Below, piece after piece: positions 18,585 through 27,241 of a DNA stretch of 46,718 nucleotides. The DNA is from Alkalibacterium sp. 20 (lineage in GTDB: Bacteria; Bacillota; Bacilli; Lactobacillales; Carnobacteriaceae_A): the NCBI RefSeq assembly GCF_001885615.1, contig NZ_LSRN01000021.1, positions 1 through 46,718 on the forward strand, given 5' to 3'. How positions within the stretch are numbered: the stretch's first letter is position 1; every line of letters starts with the position of its first letter. The position numbers were made by a program, and so were the translations under genes. The notes under the pieces are model-generated. The model saw only the letters and a program-made list of their open reading frames with translations, ran no database searches and was not told where the DNA came from.

Positions 18585-18684
18585 CAAGCCCGGTTTGACA
18601 CCCGTAAAAAAAGAGAAAGGATGCTCTGAATGAGCATACTGCGCAATGGGCTCCTTTCTCTTTTTTCATGCGGTGTCAGGCTTG
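18585..18684. repeat. 100-bp inverted repeat between phosphorylase and GH16 genes
   Basis: Three nested arm pairs are seen: CAAGCC (18585-18590) with GGCTTG (18679-18684), GACACCCG (18597-18604) with GCGGTGTC (18670-18677), and AAAAAAGAGAAAGGA with TCCTTTCTCTTTTTT inside. A small ATGCTC/GAGCAT hairpin lies in the loop region. On the minus strand the inner stem ends in a run of T and can act as an intrinsic terminator of the upstream phosphorylase transcript, or as an attenuator ahead of the GH16 gene, whose ATG lies 46 bases beyond. Confidence 0.75.
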
Positions 18685-18747
18685 AGCAACTAGTCAATAA
18701 TGGCTAGTAAGTTACTTCTCTGTTCATTTTATACACTCTATATCGAC

Positions 18748-19007
18748 CATACGCCTGCACGTATGCCTTACTGTCTTAAGATCTTTATCAATTGTACGTC
18801 TCCGGCAGCGGAGACGTTTCATTCTTGCATTCTTCTTGCATTCTTTTAGTGAATTTTTTTTGCCCATTCGTTGTCTACTTCAGAAGTAAAGACCTTTTAG
18901 TATGAAACTTCTTAAGATTAGCATGTTTCCTTCAGAAGTTTTGGGGGATTAGTCCAAAACTTCTCTAGATTAGCCGTATTCTTCAGGGGTTTCTACCTGA
19001 TCCCCTG
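18748..19007. repeat. Palindromic intergenic module type I, diverged copy C
   Basis: In order it holds CATACG-cctgca-CGTATG (18748-18765), ACGTCTCCG-gcag-CGGAGACGT (about 18795-18817), an ACTTCAGAAGT...AACTTCTTAAG pair near 18877-18915, a perfect AGAAGTTTTGG/CCAAAACTTCT pair (18934-18964), and CAGGGG/CCCCTG (18984-19007). The order of hairpins and the repeated 'CTTAAGAT' or 'CTAGAT' ends resemble modules A and B at 13.8-14.4 kb. With the 100-bp inverted repeat it fills the 488-base gap, and no gene is seen. Confidence 0.6.
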
Positions 19008-19026
19008 TCACTTCTTAAGTTAACGT

Positions 19027-22000
19027 TTAGTTCAGTGCAACAGTGATTGTTTCCACTTCTTTGTTTCTGATTTTTTCTGCCCATGCTCCGGTAACGCCCT
19101 TTTCATCAAAGGTTTCTCTTTCACCGGATTTCAATGTCACTGTGTATGACACGGGTTTAACGCCATCATCTCCAAACGTTGATTTAGATGTGTTATTTAT
19201 ATACGTGACGGCAATGTCACTAAAGAGCGAAAATTCTACTTTCCCATCAGAAAAGAAGTCCGCTGGCAGTACTGGGTTCAGTTTAAAGGTCAAATTATCC
19301 GTCATCATGAAGGGTGTTTTACCGATAAACATTTCTACCCACATATTTAAAAATTCAATTGTTGACCCGCTCAGTCTCGCTACAAACCCTTTGCCATGAA
19401 GGCTTTCGTCCGGATTGGCACTGCTGGCAATAAAGGATGAGTTTTCGATGATGCTTCGTCCGTAGACTTTCGGATCATTGAAGACGACGAGTCCGGTTTT
19501 GATCTCTTCAAAGAATTCATCGTACAGGCCTACTTTGACTAGTTCAAGCAAGTATTTGTAGGCCATATGCAGGAAGACGGATTCGTTTTCCAACCAGCCG
19601 GGGGTGAAAAATTTGGCCCGACCCAGTTCAATCGGTTCATCTTTGATGCTCGCACTGGTTTTATACATGCCCAGTTTTTTGTCGTGCAAGTCACTGGCTT
19701 TCACTTTACCGTAAAGGTCACGCGCTTCTTTGGTGTCGCCGGAGATTTTCATCTTCTTGACGATGCCTTCCAAAAACGGTGTGACTGGATGTGGTTTCAT
19801 CTCAACGATTTCTTCGCCTTCGACGGTTGCTTCAAAATAGATGTAGGTCGGGACAAGCTCTGTATCCAGCGCTTCCACGTTCTTTACGGCTTTTGTCATG
19901 ACTTCTTCAAACGAGTCGATGATCTCAGTCACCACGTCTTTAGTGACAGTGACTAACTTATACGTGTCCTCTCCCACGATTGATTCGCGGTATGTTTCAC
20001 GCACACTGGTCAGTGCTTTCCAGGCGTCCATATCCAATGTGTCGTTGTTTCTCAGCACGTCTCTTAAACGAAGCAGGAATTCAGCTGCTTGTGTCGGCAA
20101 GGCAATGCTTTGTTTGTTTTCGACTTTAGTTAAAAGAGCCGCCAGACGTTTGAGTTCAAACAGTTCAGATGTTCCGGCACCAAACATGCCTGGTAAGCCG
20201 TTCATGGCATCATTCCAGCCGGGTTTGCCACCTTCCATTTCTACACCTAAACCATAAGGCGCTAATGTAGAGATTTTATTTGCGGCGAGCAGGATCAATT
20301 TGCTGAACAAGCTGGTTTCTATAGGTTTGCCGGTTTCTTCAGACTCGATCCATAAGCGTTCACCTTTGGCGTGCGCTGTTTTTTTCTTCTTATCAATTTT
20401 AACGGCATCGTACTGACGCCAGCCTAACTTGCCTTGTTTCAGTTTGTCACTCAGTGGACGGACTGACGCAGGACTGTTGAAGAAGCGGTATCCTCCGCCG
20501 AAGAAGGCTTCGTCTGCCTTATCCGGATAAATGGCCAGATAACTGTCGACCAAGTCGAGGTTATAAGTCCAGTGATCGCTCCAGAATCCTTCCCCGTGTT
20601 CGGCTTCCAGTGATTCTTTGCTGGCACTCAAGACATCTGTCAGGAACGCTTCAAACGCTTTAGCCAACTGAATATTTTCAGTTTCCACAAATTTTTTCAA
20701 GCTGCCGGGCGTGAAGCCGTCTGCTGATTTTTCCAGCCAGGCGTCGACTTGCTCGGTTGTGAAACCATACTGTTTGAAATCAAAGTCTCTGTTTTCCAGT
20801 GTATACTTCACTGTTTTGATTGAAAGCGGGTTGTAGCCGTCCAGTTGGATCAGGCTCATGAACTGACGCAGGTTACGGTCCGCCACTTTAGGTTCAAAGA
20901 ACGTGTCCAGTCGTCTGTTCTGATTCATGTCACGGTAATTACCGTTTCCTTGTGAGTAATACTCTGGCGAGATGGAGAAGAAGTTATAATCGCGTTCCAG
21001 ATCGCCGTGTTTACGTGAGTACAAGTAGAAGACTTGTTTAGCCTGATCGTTTTCAAAGACGACCGGGAAGCCGCCGCGGATACCGTTATCCAGGTAGTTC
21101 TGTTTCACATAAGCATCAAAGGCTTTATTGGCCGTTTTGGTTTCCACACGGTCGGTAAATTCTTTGGCCAGTCCAAATGCGGACGCTTTGTATGCAGCCA
21201 GTTTGTCTACTGAAATGTGTGATTCCAAAAATTCGGCTGCCTGTTTTCTGTCTGACGTTTGACCGAACACACTAGTCAAGGTCATGGATGCTTGTCCTTT
21301 TAACTCAACTGCGAATGGCGTAAACGCACAACTCACTTTGTTGGTTCCGATCTGATTTGACGTGTCGAATTCCGCTTCGTTATAAAACCCTTTTGGATTT
21401 TGCAGCGTCAAGTCGTTCTTGAAGACCACGTCACGGTCAAATATCGGTGAGACAAAGGCTGCTTTATTGTTGGCATCAAGTAAAGAGGCGTAGAAATTCC
21501 CTTCATCATTCTGATCCACTTTGGCATCATCGGCGGTACTCCCACGCAGGAAGTAATAAGCAAACGTGTCATTTTCGACCGCAGCATCAAACCAGCTTTT
21601 GAATGTGTTGGAAATCGATTTGTAACCCGCGTCGTCAACGTGCGCCGGGAACATGCTTGCCAAGCCATCCAGGCCTTCGAGTGACAACGGTCCATCTTGC
21701 ATGTTGGTTATTTTCACTTCACGGATAAGACCAGGGATCGCTTGATGCGGTAAGGTATAGTAAACCACTTTTATTTCTATCCCTAAGTGTTTATGTGAAT
21801 GGGTCAGTTCCAGGTGATTGTCTGAAATGATCATGTCATCGGTAATGCCGTCACTTTCTTTGTTGAACGGTTCGTACTGGAACGATTCATTTGGACCAGT
21901 TTCTCCCGAACGCGTTCCTTTTAAAAAAGTACGGAAACCCTGTGTGCCAATATACTGATAAGCCTTGTTTGCCGGCAGGAACTCTAGCATGGCGTTGTCT

Positions 22001-22173
22001 TTGTTTCCGACGCCAAAACTGGCCATTCCCTGTCCTCTATTGACATAAAATGCCCAGAGAGGAATGCCGTCTGTTCCGGAGATCCCGGGTAAGAAACTGG
22101 CAAACGGACTTGCCTGTTGGAAATCTTGAATCTGGAAGCGTCCGTCTTCTAATAATTTATACACGTTTGTCAA
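19027..22173 (-). CDS. Beta-glucan oligosaccharide phosphorylase (GH94/GH149/GH161-like)
   Basis: 1048 residues, without signal peptide. The N-terminal 'GIPLWAFYVNRGQGMASFGV' and 'LEFLPANKAYQ' open a beta-sandwich typical of cellobiose-phosphorylase-like proteins. In the predicted (alpha/alpha)6 barrel, 'GGKPGWNDAMNGLPGMFG' supplies the catalytic general-acid Asp655. These inverting enzymes use phosphate to release alpha-glucose 1-phosphate from the end of beta-glucans, which saves ATP. The length is above the usual 800 residues of cellobiose phosphorylases and fits the larger GH149/GH161 (beta-1,3) or GH94 1,2-beta-oligoglucan phosphorylases. The GH16 neighbour makes a beta-1,3 specificity my first choice. 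It starts five bases after the GH30 stop, so the two are coupled. Confidence 0.83.
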   Translation of the reverse strand: MTNVYKLLEDGRFQIQDFQQASPFASFLPGISGTDGIPLWAFYVNRGQGMASFGVGNKDNAMLEFLPANKAYQYIGTQGFRTFLKGTRSGETGPNESFQYEPFNKESDGITDDMIISDNHLELTHSHKHLGIEIKVVYYTLPHQAIPGLIREVKITNMQDGPLSLEGLDGLASMFPAHVDDAGYKSISNTFKSWFDAAVENDTFAYYFLRGSTADDAKVDQNDEGNFYASLLDANNKAAFVSPIFDRDVVFKNDLTLQNPKGFYNEAEFDTSNQIGTNKVSCAFTPFAVELKGQASMTLTSVFGQTSDRKQAAEFLESHISVDKLAAYKASAFGLAKEFTDRVETKTANKAFDAYVKQNYLDNGIRGGFPVVFENDQAKQVFYLYSRKHGDLERDYNFFSISPEYYSQGNGNYRDMNQNRRLDTFFEPKVADRNLRQFMSLIQLDGYNPLSIKTVKYTLENRDFDFKQYGFTTEQVDAWLEKSADGFTPGSLKKFVETENIQLAKAFEAFLTDVLSASKESLEAEHGEGFWSDHWTYNLDLVDSYLAIYPDKADEAFFGGGYRFFNSPASVRPLSDKLKQGKLGWRQYDAVKIDKKKKTAHAKGERLWIESEETGKPIETSLFSKLILLAANKISTLAPYGLGVEMEGGKPGWNDAMNGLPGMFGAGTSELFELKRLAALLTKVENKQSIALPTQAAEFLLRLRDVLRNNDTLDMDAWKALTSVRETYRESIVGEDTYKLVTVTKDVVTEIIDSFEEVMTKAVKNVEALDTELVPTYIYFEATVEGEEIVEMKPHPVTPFLEGIVKKMKISGDTKEARDLYGKVKASDLHDKKLGMYKTSASIKDEPIELGRAKFFTPGWLENESVFLHMAYKYLLELVKVGLYDEFFEEIKTGLVVFNDPKVYGRSIIENSSFIASSANPDESLHGKGFVARLSGSTIEFLNMWVEMFIGKTPFMMTDNLTFKLNPVLPADFFSDGKVEFSLFSDIAVTYINNTSKSTFGDDGVKPVSYTVTLKSGERETFDEKGVTGAWAEKIRNKEVETITVALN

Positions 22174-22178
22174 CCTTT

Positions 22179-23528
22179 CTATGCCTGTTCAGATACGACA
22201 GTTGTGATGCTGTGCTGGGGTATATGAACAGTAACTGCTTCATTATCTAGTGTTACGGTTAAATCTGACGCTTCTTCTGTTTCGTTTAAAAGGACGGTTG
22301 CAACCGATCCGTCTGCGTTTTGGAAAGCGACGACAGATAAATCGTCACCGTTCAATTCGGTGTGCACGCGTTTCGCACCCGGTCTGATGAACTTGCTCAA
22401 ATGACCGATGAAATAATACGAACTATTGTAATGCGCAACTTTTTCTTTTGTATCTGCAATGATCGGTGCATCACAGAAGTTACCGACGTGGTTTGGTCCG
22501 CCCTGTTCATTCAAGACGATGTTCCAGTCCAGGAAACCTTCCAGCCAGTTGTTCATGTCACCCATGATATTTCTGGCATAACGTTCTCCGGTGTGCCAAG
22601 CGCCTAATTGTACGCCGCCTTCGATACAGCCTTCAGTGAAAATCAGATGCTTGTCCGGATACTTGTCGTGAACTTTTGACAGTTCTTCAAAGTCTTCTGA
22701 CACATACCAGTGGTTCCCGATGCCCCAGACCGCTTTGTTGGCTGCGTCATCTTTCAAGACCGTGTCCGCACGTTCGAACATCAGATCGCGGTTGTGATCC
22801 CAGATGATGATGTTGACGTCCAGGCTTTCTTCCTTGAAGACGCGCGACAGCTCTTTGACCATCTCGGCTTCTTCTTCGGCGGTATATTCACACGAGTCCC
22901 ATACTTGCGTTGCGGCAGGTTCATTTTGAACGGTGATGGCTTCAATGTCGAATCCTTTTGCCTGCATTTCTTTCAAGTAACGGGCGATGAACTTTGCCCA
23001 AAGGGTGTAGTATTCTTTTTTAAGCTTGCCGCCATGGTTACGTTCGCCGTTCGTTTTCATCCATGCAGAGGGACTCCACGGTGATGCAACGAGTGTCAAC
23101 GGTTGACCGGCGATTTCCTGGGCGCGACGAAGTGTCGGCAGGACCCATTTTTCTTCATGATCCAGTGAGAAAGTTTCCAGTGTTTCGTCGTTTTCTTCAA
23201 TGTAGTCGTAATGTCCTAAAGAAAAGTCACAGCTGGCGATGTGTAAACGCCCAAGTGTGTAGCCTAAGCCATCTTTCTGATCATAATACGCTTGTAGAAC
23301 ACTTTCTTTCTGGTCTTTTGGTAATTGATCAAGTGTATAGGTTGCGGCCTCAGTCAAAGCGCCGCCAAAACCCATCCATGTTTGATATGTTTTGTTTGAG
23401 TCAACCGTCAATTGCTTGTTGGACGCTTGATTTTTTGAAGTTTTTATAGAAACAGGTTGCCAGAAACTGTTGTCTGCTTTCACAGATTGAACAGCTGTCA
23501 CGGTACGTTTCGTCATCTTTTTCATCAT
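22179..23528 (-). CDS. Glycoside hydrolase family 30, intracellular beta-glucosidase/glucanase
   Basis: 449 residues, without signal peptide. The family pattern 'QTWMGFGGALTEAAT' is at about residue 48, 'LVASPWSPSAWMKTNG' at 145, the acid/base Glu203 lies in 'VQNEPAATQVW' and the nucleophile Glu299 in 'IFTEGCIEGG'. A C-terminal beta-domain follows. GH30 enzymes of this type act on beta-1,6 or other beta-glucosidic bonds. In this operon it could remove beta-1,6 branches of imported laminarin-type oligosaccharides so the phosphorylase can work on the chain. Start choice is open: GGAGG abuts the first ATG, so the second or fourth codon Met may be the true start. Confidence 0.85.
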   Translation of the reverse strand: MMKKMTKRTVTAVQSVKADNSFWQPVSIKTSKNQASNKQLTVDSNKTYQTWMGFGGALTEAATYTLDQLPKDQKESVLQAYYDQKDGLGYTLGRLHIASCDFSLGHYDYIEENDETLETFSLDHEEKWVLPTLRRAQEIAGQPLTLVASPWSPSAWMKTNGERNHGGKLKKEYYTLWAKFIARYLKEMQAKGFDIEAITVQNEPAATQVWDSCEYTAEEEAEMVKELSRVFKEESLDVNIIIWDHNRDLMFERADTVLKDDAANKAVWGIGNHWYVSEDFEELSKVHDKYPDKHLIFTEGCIEGGVQLGAWHTGERYARNIMGDMNNWLEGFLDWNIVLNEQGGPNHVGNFCDAPIIADTKEKVAHYNSSYYFIGHLSKFIRPGAKRVHTELNGDDLSVVAFQNADGSVATVLLNETEEASDLTVTLDNEAVTVHIPQHSITTVVSEQA

Positions 23529-23579
23529 CCTCCATGTTGTAGTTGAGTGTAAAAATCATTACTTTTTTGTTTTATTTAG

Positions 23580-23608
23580 AGTATACATATAGTGATTAGA
23601 GCTGTGAA
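23580..23608 (-). promoter_or_regulatory. Internal promoter for the GH30-phosphorylase pair
   Basis: On the minus strand TTCACA-N17-TATACT precedes the GH30 gene within the 165-base gap after the permease gene. The near-identical segments AAAAAGTGATGATTT and AAAAAGTAATGATTT flank it, and could bind a regulator. Confidence 0.5.
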
Positions 23609-23693
23609 ATCATCACTTTTTGTTCAAATTTTTCACAAAAAAAGCACTATACTCTACAAAACACATAGATGATAGTACTTTTGATGTCCAAGC

Positions 23694-24521
23694 TTATCCT
23701 TTTACCGCACCTGCAGAGATACTTGAGATGATGTATTTAGATAAGAACATGAACGCAATCATGATAGGTACCACCGAAATAGCAATACCTAAGTAAATTG
23801 CACCTAAGTTTTGCGCAACAGGTGATCCTTGTAATTGTCTAATCATGATTGGTAACGTGTACAGTCTTGGCGAACGAATGATAACTAATGGGAACAGGAA
23901 GTTATTCCATGAACCGATAAACGTAAAGATTCCCATTGTTGCGATCGCCGGACTTAAAATCGGTACGACTAATCGGTGGAACATGTAAGTTTCACCGGCG
24001 CCGTCCATTCGACCGGATTCTAAAATAGACATTGGCATTGATGTAATCAAGTATTGTCTAAAGAAGAAAACGGTAAACGGTGCTGCAATTGCCGGAATGA
24101 TCAAAGGCCAGTAAGTATCCAGCATGCCGAATGTGCTTGCCAGGTCGTACAAACCGATCAATCCAAGCTGTCCCGGAACCATCATCATGATGATAAACGT
24201 GACGAAAATAACGTTCTTGCCTCTAAATTGATACACAACCAATGCAAAGGCTGTTAAAGCTGAGAAATACGAGTTTAAAATCGTTACAGCAAGTGCAATG
24301 ACCAAACTGTTTCTAAAGCCGACCCAGATACTGATATAACTATCGAGTGTTGCGTAGTTTTCCATTAAATAGCTACTTGGTACAAGTGAAAAGCCTCTTA
24401 AGATTTCAGAGTTAGAACGTGTAGCATTGACAATCATCATGTAAAAAGGGATGAAACAGATGATGACTAACAAAACAAGGAAAAAATAAATCACGCCTCG
24501 TGCTATTTTCAAATTTTTCAT
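23694..24521 (-). CDS. Carbohydrate ABC transporter permease (MalG/LacG type)
   Basis: 275 residues with six predicted membrane helices. The EAA loop 'SMPMSILESGRMDGAGETYMF' type segment (about residues 185-205) ends with 'PILSPAIATM', which contacts the ATPase. It forms the inner-membrane channel with the MalF-type partner, whose stop lies two bases before this start. No ATPase gene is in the operon. Gram-positive sugar importers of this class commonly share one MsmK-type ATPase encoded elsewhere. Confidence 0.93.
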   Translation of the reverse strand: MKNLKIARGVIYFFLVLLVIICFIPFYMMIVNATRSNSEILRGFSLVPSSYLMENYATLDSYISIWVGFRNSLVIALAVTILNSYFSALTAFALVVYQFRGKNVIFVTFIIMMMVPGQLGLIGLYDLASTFGMLDTYWPLIIPAIAAPFTVFFFRQYLITSMPMSILESGRMDGAGETYMFHRLVVPILSPAIATMGIFTFIGSWNNFLFPLVIIRSPRLYTLPIMIRQLQGSPVAQNLGAIYLGIAISVVPIMIAFMFLSKYIISSISAGAVKG

Positions 24522-24523
24522 GA

Positions 24524-25438
24524 TTATTTTTTCCCTCCATTCTTAACTTTCACTTGGCTGCGGTATATTGTTTTAAAGGTAATTACTGAAAAGATAATAG
24601 TGATAATAAAGAGTCCGTAAGCAATCGTTGCGGAATATCCGAAGTTGGCATAACTGAAACCTTGATTATAAAGGTATATAACCATTGTATTCAACGCGCC
24701 TCTTGGTGCTCCTCTACCATCTGTTAATAGTAATGGTAAGTCAAACATTTGTAATCCACCAATAATAGATGTGATGAACACATAAAGTAAAATAGGTTTC
24801 AATTGAGGCAGTGTGATTTTAGTGAAAGAATCCCACCAGTTAGCTCCATCAATGAAAGCTGCTTCGTAAAAATCTTTTGGAATACCGGAAATACCAGCCA
24901 TCAAAATGATGAACGTATTTCCAAACCACATCCACGCACCGATCAAAGCGACCCATCCTTGTGCATAGACTGGGTTATTAAGCCAGTTAATTGGGCGACT
25001 GATCAAGCCTAAGTTAAGTAACATTTGGTTCAATGAACCATAGTTCCAGTCCAGTAAAATACTGAAAAGTAATGCTACAGATGCAATGGTAATGATATTC
25101 GGCAGGAAGAAAAGAGCTCTAAATGTATTCAAGCCTCTTAATTTCAAGCGTAAATCAGAAAAAAGCAATGCCAGTCCCATAGCAATGGCAATTTGAATAG
25201 CAAAGTTTGCTCCCCAAATTTTAAGAGTATTAAAGAATGCCTGGAAGAAGAAATCATCTTGAGTCAGTCTTCTGTAGTTATCAAGGCCAATAAAATCAGC
25301 ATTATCGATTCCACCCATCCCCGTATAGTTCGTTAGGGAGTAGTAAAACGTAAGTAAAATAGGGTAAATATTAAATGATAGAAACACGATAACGAATGGA
25401 GCGATGAAGAAATAAGCCCGATTATTATTTTTAGTCAT
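24524..25438 (-). CDS. Carbohydrate ABC transporter permease (MalF type)
   Basis: 304 residues with six predicted helices starting at 'AYFFIAPFVIVFLSFNIYPILLTFYYSLTNY'. The EAA loop is 'DFYEAAFIDGANWWDSFTKITLPQLKPIL' (about residues 190-218), with the conserved EAA-x3-GA core. It pairs with the MalG-type permease to import sugars delivered by the upstream lipoprotein. A strong hairpin separates it from the binding-protein gene. Confidence 0.93.
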   Translation of the reverse strand: MTKNNNRAYFFIAPFVIVFLSFNIYPILLTFYYSLTNYTGMGGIDNADFIGLDNYRRLTQDDFFFQAFFNTLKIWGANFAIQIAIAMGLALLFSDLRLKLRGLNTFRALFFLPNIITIASVALLFSILLDWNYGSLNQMLLNLGLISRPINWLNNPVYAQGWVALIGAWMWFGNTFIILMAGISGIPKDFYEAAFIDGANWWDSFTKITLPQLKPILLYVFITSIIGGLQMFDLPLLLTDGRGAPRGALNTMVIYLYNQGFSYANFGYSATIAYGLFIITIIFSVITFKTIYRSQVKVKNGGKK

Positions 25439-25474
25439 AGTCTTCTTTTCCTTTCTATAAGACCTATAAAAAAT

Positions 25475-25510
25475 ATAGGGGGGCGCTAATTTGATTAGCT
25501 GACCCCCTAT
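25475..25510 (-). terminator. Intra-operon hairpin/attenuator after the binding-protein gene
   Basis: On the minus strand ATAGGGGG-tca-GCTAAT-caa-ATTAGC-g-CCCCCCTAT is followed by ATTTTTTATAG. It fits a partial terminator or mRNA-stabilising stem that makes binding protein in excess of permeases. Confidence 0.75.
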
Positions 25511-25519
25511 GTGATTTTA

Positions 25520-26866
25520 CTAGTCTTGATTTACATTGATTTGTGGGTATGCGTTTTGTACTTCAGCGTAGAATGAATCAAGTGCTTCTTCTTTACTTAA
25601 GTCACCTTCAACATATGCCCCAACAGCTGAACCAAACATTTGGTCTAAACGCTGATCGTAACGCGTAACATTACTTGCATCAATGTTTTCTGCTTCTGCT
25701 AAGAAGTAGTCATAATGGTTTTGTCCGCCTAGGTATTCATCTTCATAACCTTCAGAAATTTTGTCCATTACAGGTGTGTAGCTTAATACATCGCCAGTTT
25801 CCTCGACCCATTCTGTCAGGAACTCTTCATCGTTAACTAACATTTGGATAAACTCGAATGCCAAGTCTTTGTTTTCTGATCCTTCATAAACACCGATCCA
25901 TGTTCCGCCACCGAAGTATGATGATGGACCACTTGTAACTGCCCAGTCGCCTGCAGTTTCAGTTGCATCTATTTTAAGAACGTGAGGTAATCCCCATGAT
26001 GGAAGTGAAACACCAAATACTTCTGTCATGCCATCTGAATCTTCTTCCATCTCATCCCAACCAGCGTTGTATGTGATTGGTTCGTTAAATGATGCGTACC
26101 ATGCTGGTGACCAAACTGGTGCTAAAGCTGTATATTCATTGTCTCTTAATTCTTTTGCGTAGTCGAAGTAAGACATACGTTCGTCTGTCATCGTTAAGTT
26201 TTCATCTTCATCTACCCAAGGTTGTGGGTTACTACCCATTGTGAATGGTGAACCAGAAACAGATTCTTCATCCGGGAATAAACGGTATCCAGCTTGTTTC
26301 AATTGTTCGCCGGCTTCCATTAAACCTTCCATTGTAGAGAACTGTTCTGCCATTGCATCTGGATCGTCTGTTCCAAATACTTCTTTAGCGATGCTTCTAC
26401 GGTAGAAGATTCCGCCTGGTGTTACTTGCCATGTTAAAGCTTTCATTGTTCCTTCTTGGTCACGTCCTAATTCCCAAGCATATTCAGGATAATCAGTTGA
26501 CCAATCTTCAACGCCAAATTCACCTAAGTCTGCCCAGTAGTCTTGTTCTACCCAGTCAAGTAAGTATATGATTTCAGCTGTAAAGATGTCTGGTGCACCA
26601 CTGCCTGATTCAAGAGCCGGACGTAATGTATCTACGTAGTTTTCACCAGGGATGATTTGTAAGTCGATATTCACGCCGTGTCTTTCTTCAAATACATCGA
26701 TTGGGTATTGTAATTCTTCTGTAAATGAGTTGATGACTAAATCAACTTCACCGCTGTCGCTGTCTGTATCGCCGGTTTCAGCTGTATCTCCGTTATCATC
26801 TGAACCACAAGCTGTTAATAGAACTGCTCCACATAATAAAGTAGCTAATTTCCATGAATTTTTCAT
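25520..26866 (-). CDS. Sugar-binding lipoprotein of an ABC importer (SBP family 1)
   Basis: 448 residues. A lipoprotein signal with lipobox LLTAC places the lipid-modified cysteine at residue 20, followed by an acidic, Gly/Asp/Thr-rich tether (about 21-43). The body has the family 1 solute-binding pattern: 'INSFTEELQYPIDVFEERHGVNID', many aromatic residues for sugar stacking, and 'YFGGGTWIGVYEGSENKDLAFEFIQMLV' near residue 315. It captures oligosaccharides outside the membrane; the GH16, GH30 and phosphorylase neighbours suggest beta-gluco-oligosaccharides. TAGGAGG lies a few bases before the ATG. Confidence 0.93.
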   Translation of the reverse strand: MKNSWKLATLLCGAVLLTACGSDDNGDTAETGDTDSDSGEVDLVINSFTEELQYPIDVFEERHGVNIDLQIIPGENYVDTLRPALESGSGAPDIFTAEIIYLLDWVEQDYWADLGEFGVEDWSTDYPEYAWELGRDQEGTMKALTWQVTPGGIFYRRSIAKEVFGTDDPDAMAEQFSTMEGLMEAGEQLKQAGYRLFPDEESVSGSPFTMGSNPQPWVDEDENLTMTDERMSYFDYAKELRDNEYTALAPVWSPAWYASFNEPITYNAGWDEMEEDSDGMTEVFGVSLPSWGLPHVLKIDATETAGDWAVTSGPSSYFGGGTWIGVYEGSENKDLAFEFIQMLVNDEEFLTEWVEETGDVLSYTPVMDKISEGYEDEYLGGQNHYDYFLAEAENIDASNVTRYDQRLDQMFGSAVGAYVEGDLSKEEALDSFYAEVQNAYPQINVNQD

Positions 26867-27063
26867 TATTTTCCTCCTATTGTAGGGTTGCTTATTTTTG
26901 AACTGACTGATATAAGTATCTGCAACAACTTACCATTAGACACTGATAAGTGTTTTGTTCTTTGTAAAAATGGTAAATATGAGTGCTAACTCAACAACAA
27001 ATGTTACCCACTATGAGTGTTATTATTAGAGCGTTATCAGTTGATTTATAAAACCAGCTAACC

Positions 27064-27075
27064 TTAAGCGCTTAA
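27064..27075. promoter_or_regulatory. LacI-type operator TTAAGCGCTTAA, site 2
   Basis: A perfect 12-bp palindrome lies in the leader of the binding-protein gene, 132 bases from an identical site. Equal sites at this distance would suit DNA looping by a tetramer or co-operative dimers. Confidence 0.65.
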
Positions 27076-27195
27076 CCGTGGTCTTAAATAAAAACTTGGT
27101 GATTAATGGACTAAAAACACAGATGTTATCGTTAACAACTCTTATATTCTATCACTTTCCCCCTTTATTTCTTTTAAACCCTTCTCCAGCTTTCC

Positions 27196-27207
27196 TTAAG
27201 CGCTTAA
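27196..27207. promoter_or_regulatory. LacI-type operator TTAAGCGCTTAA, site 1
   Basis: This perfect palindrome is identical to site 2. It lies about seven bases beyond a possible -10 on the minus strand, the position expected for repression. Confidence 0.65.
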
Positions 27208-27213
27208 CTAAAT

Positions 27214-27241
27214 TTTATAAAACGATACCCTACTTAAGCAA
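27214..27241 (-). promoter_or_regulatory. Candidate promoter of the uptake operon
   Basis: TTGCTT-N16-TATAAA on the minus strand overlaps the end of the regulator gene. It would give a leader of about 330 bases that contains both operators. The rest of the 26867-27233 gap shows no open frame. Confidence 0.42.

Noticed and set aside
18585-18684. T-box or known riboswitch ahead of GH16
   Set aside because: The AGGGTGGnACCGCG T-box core and specifier-loop features are absent, and GH16 is not an amino-acid gene; only an inverted repeat and T run are supported.
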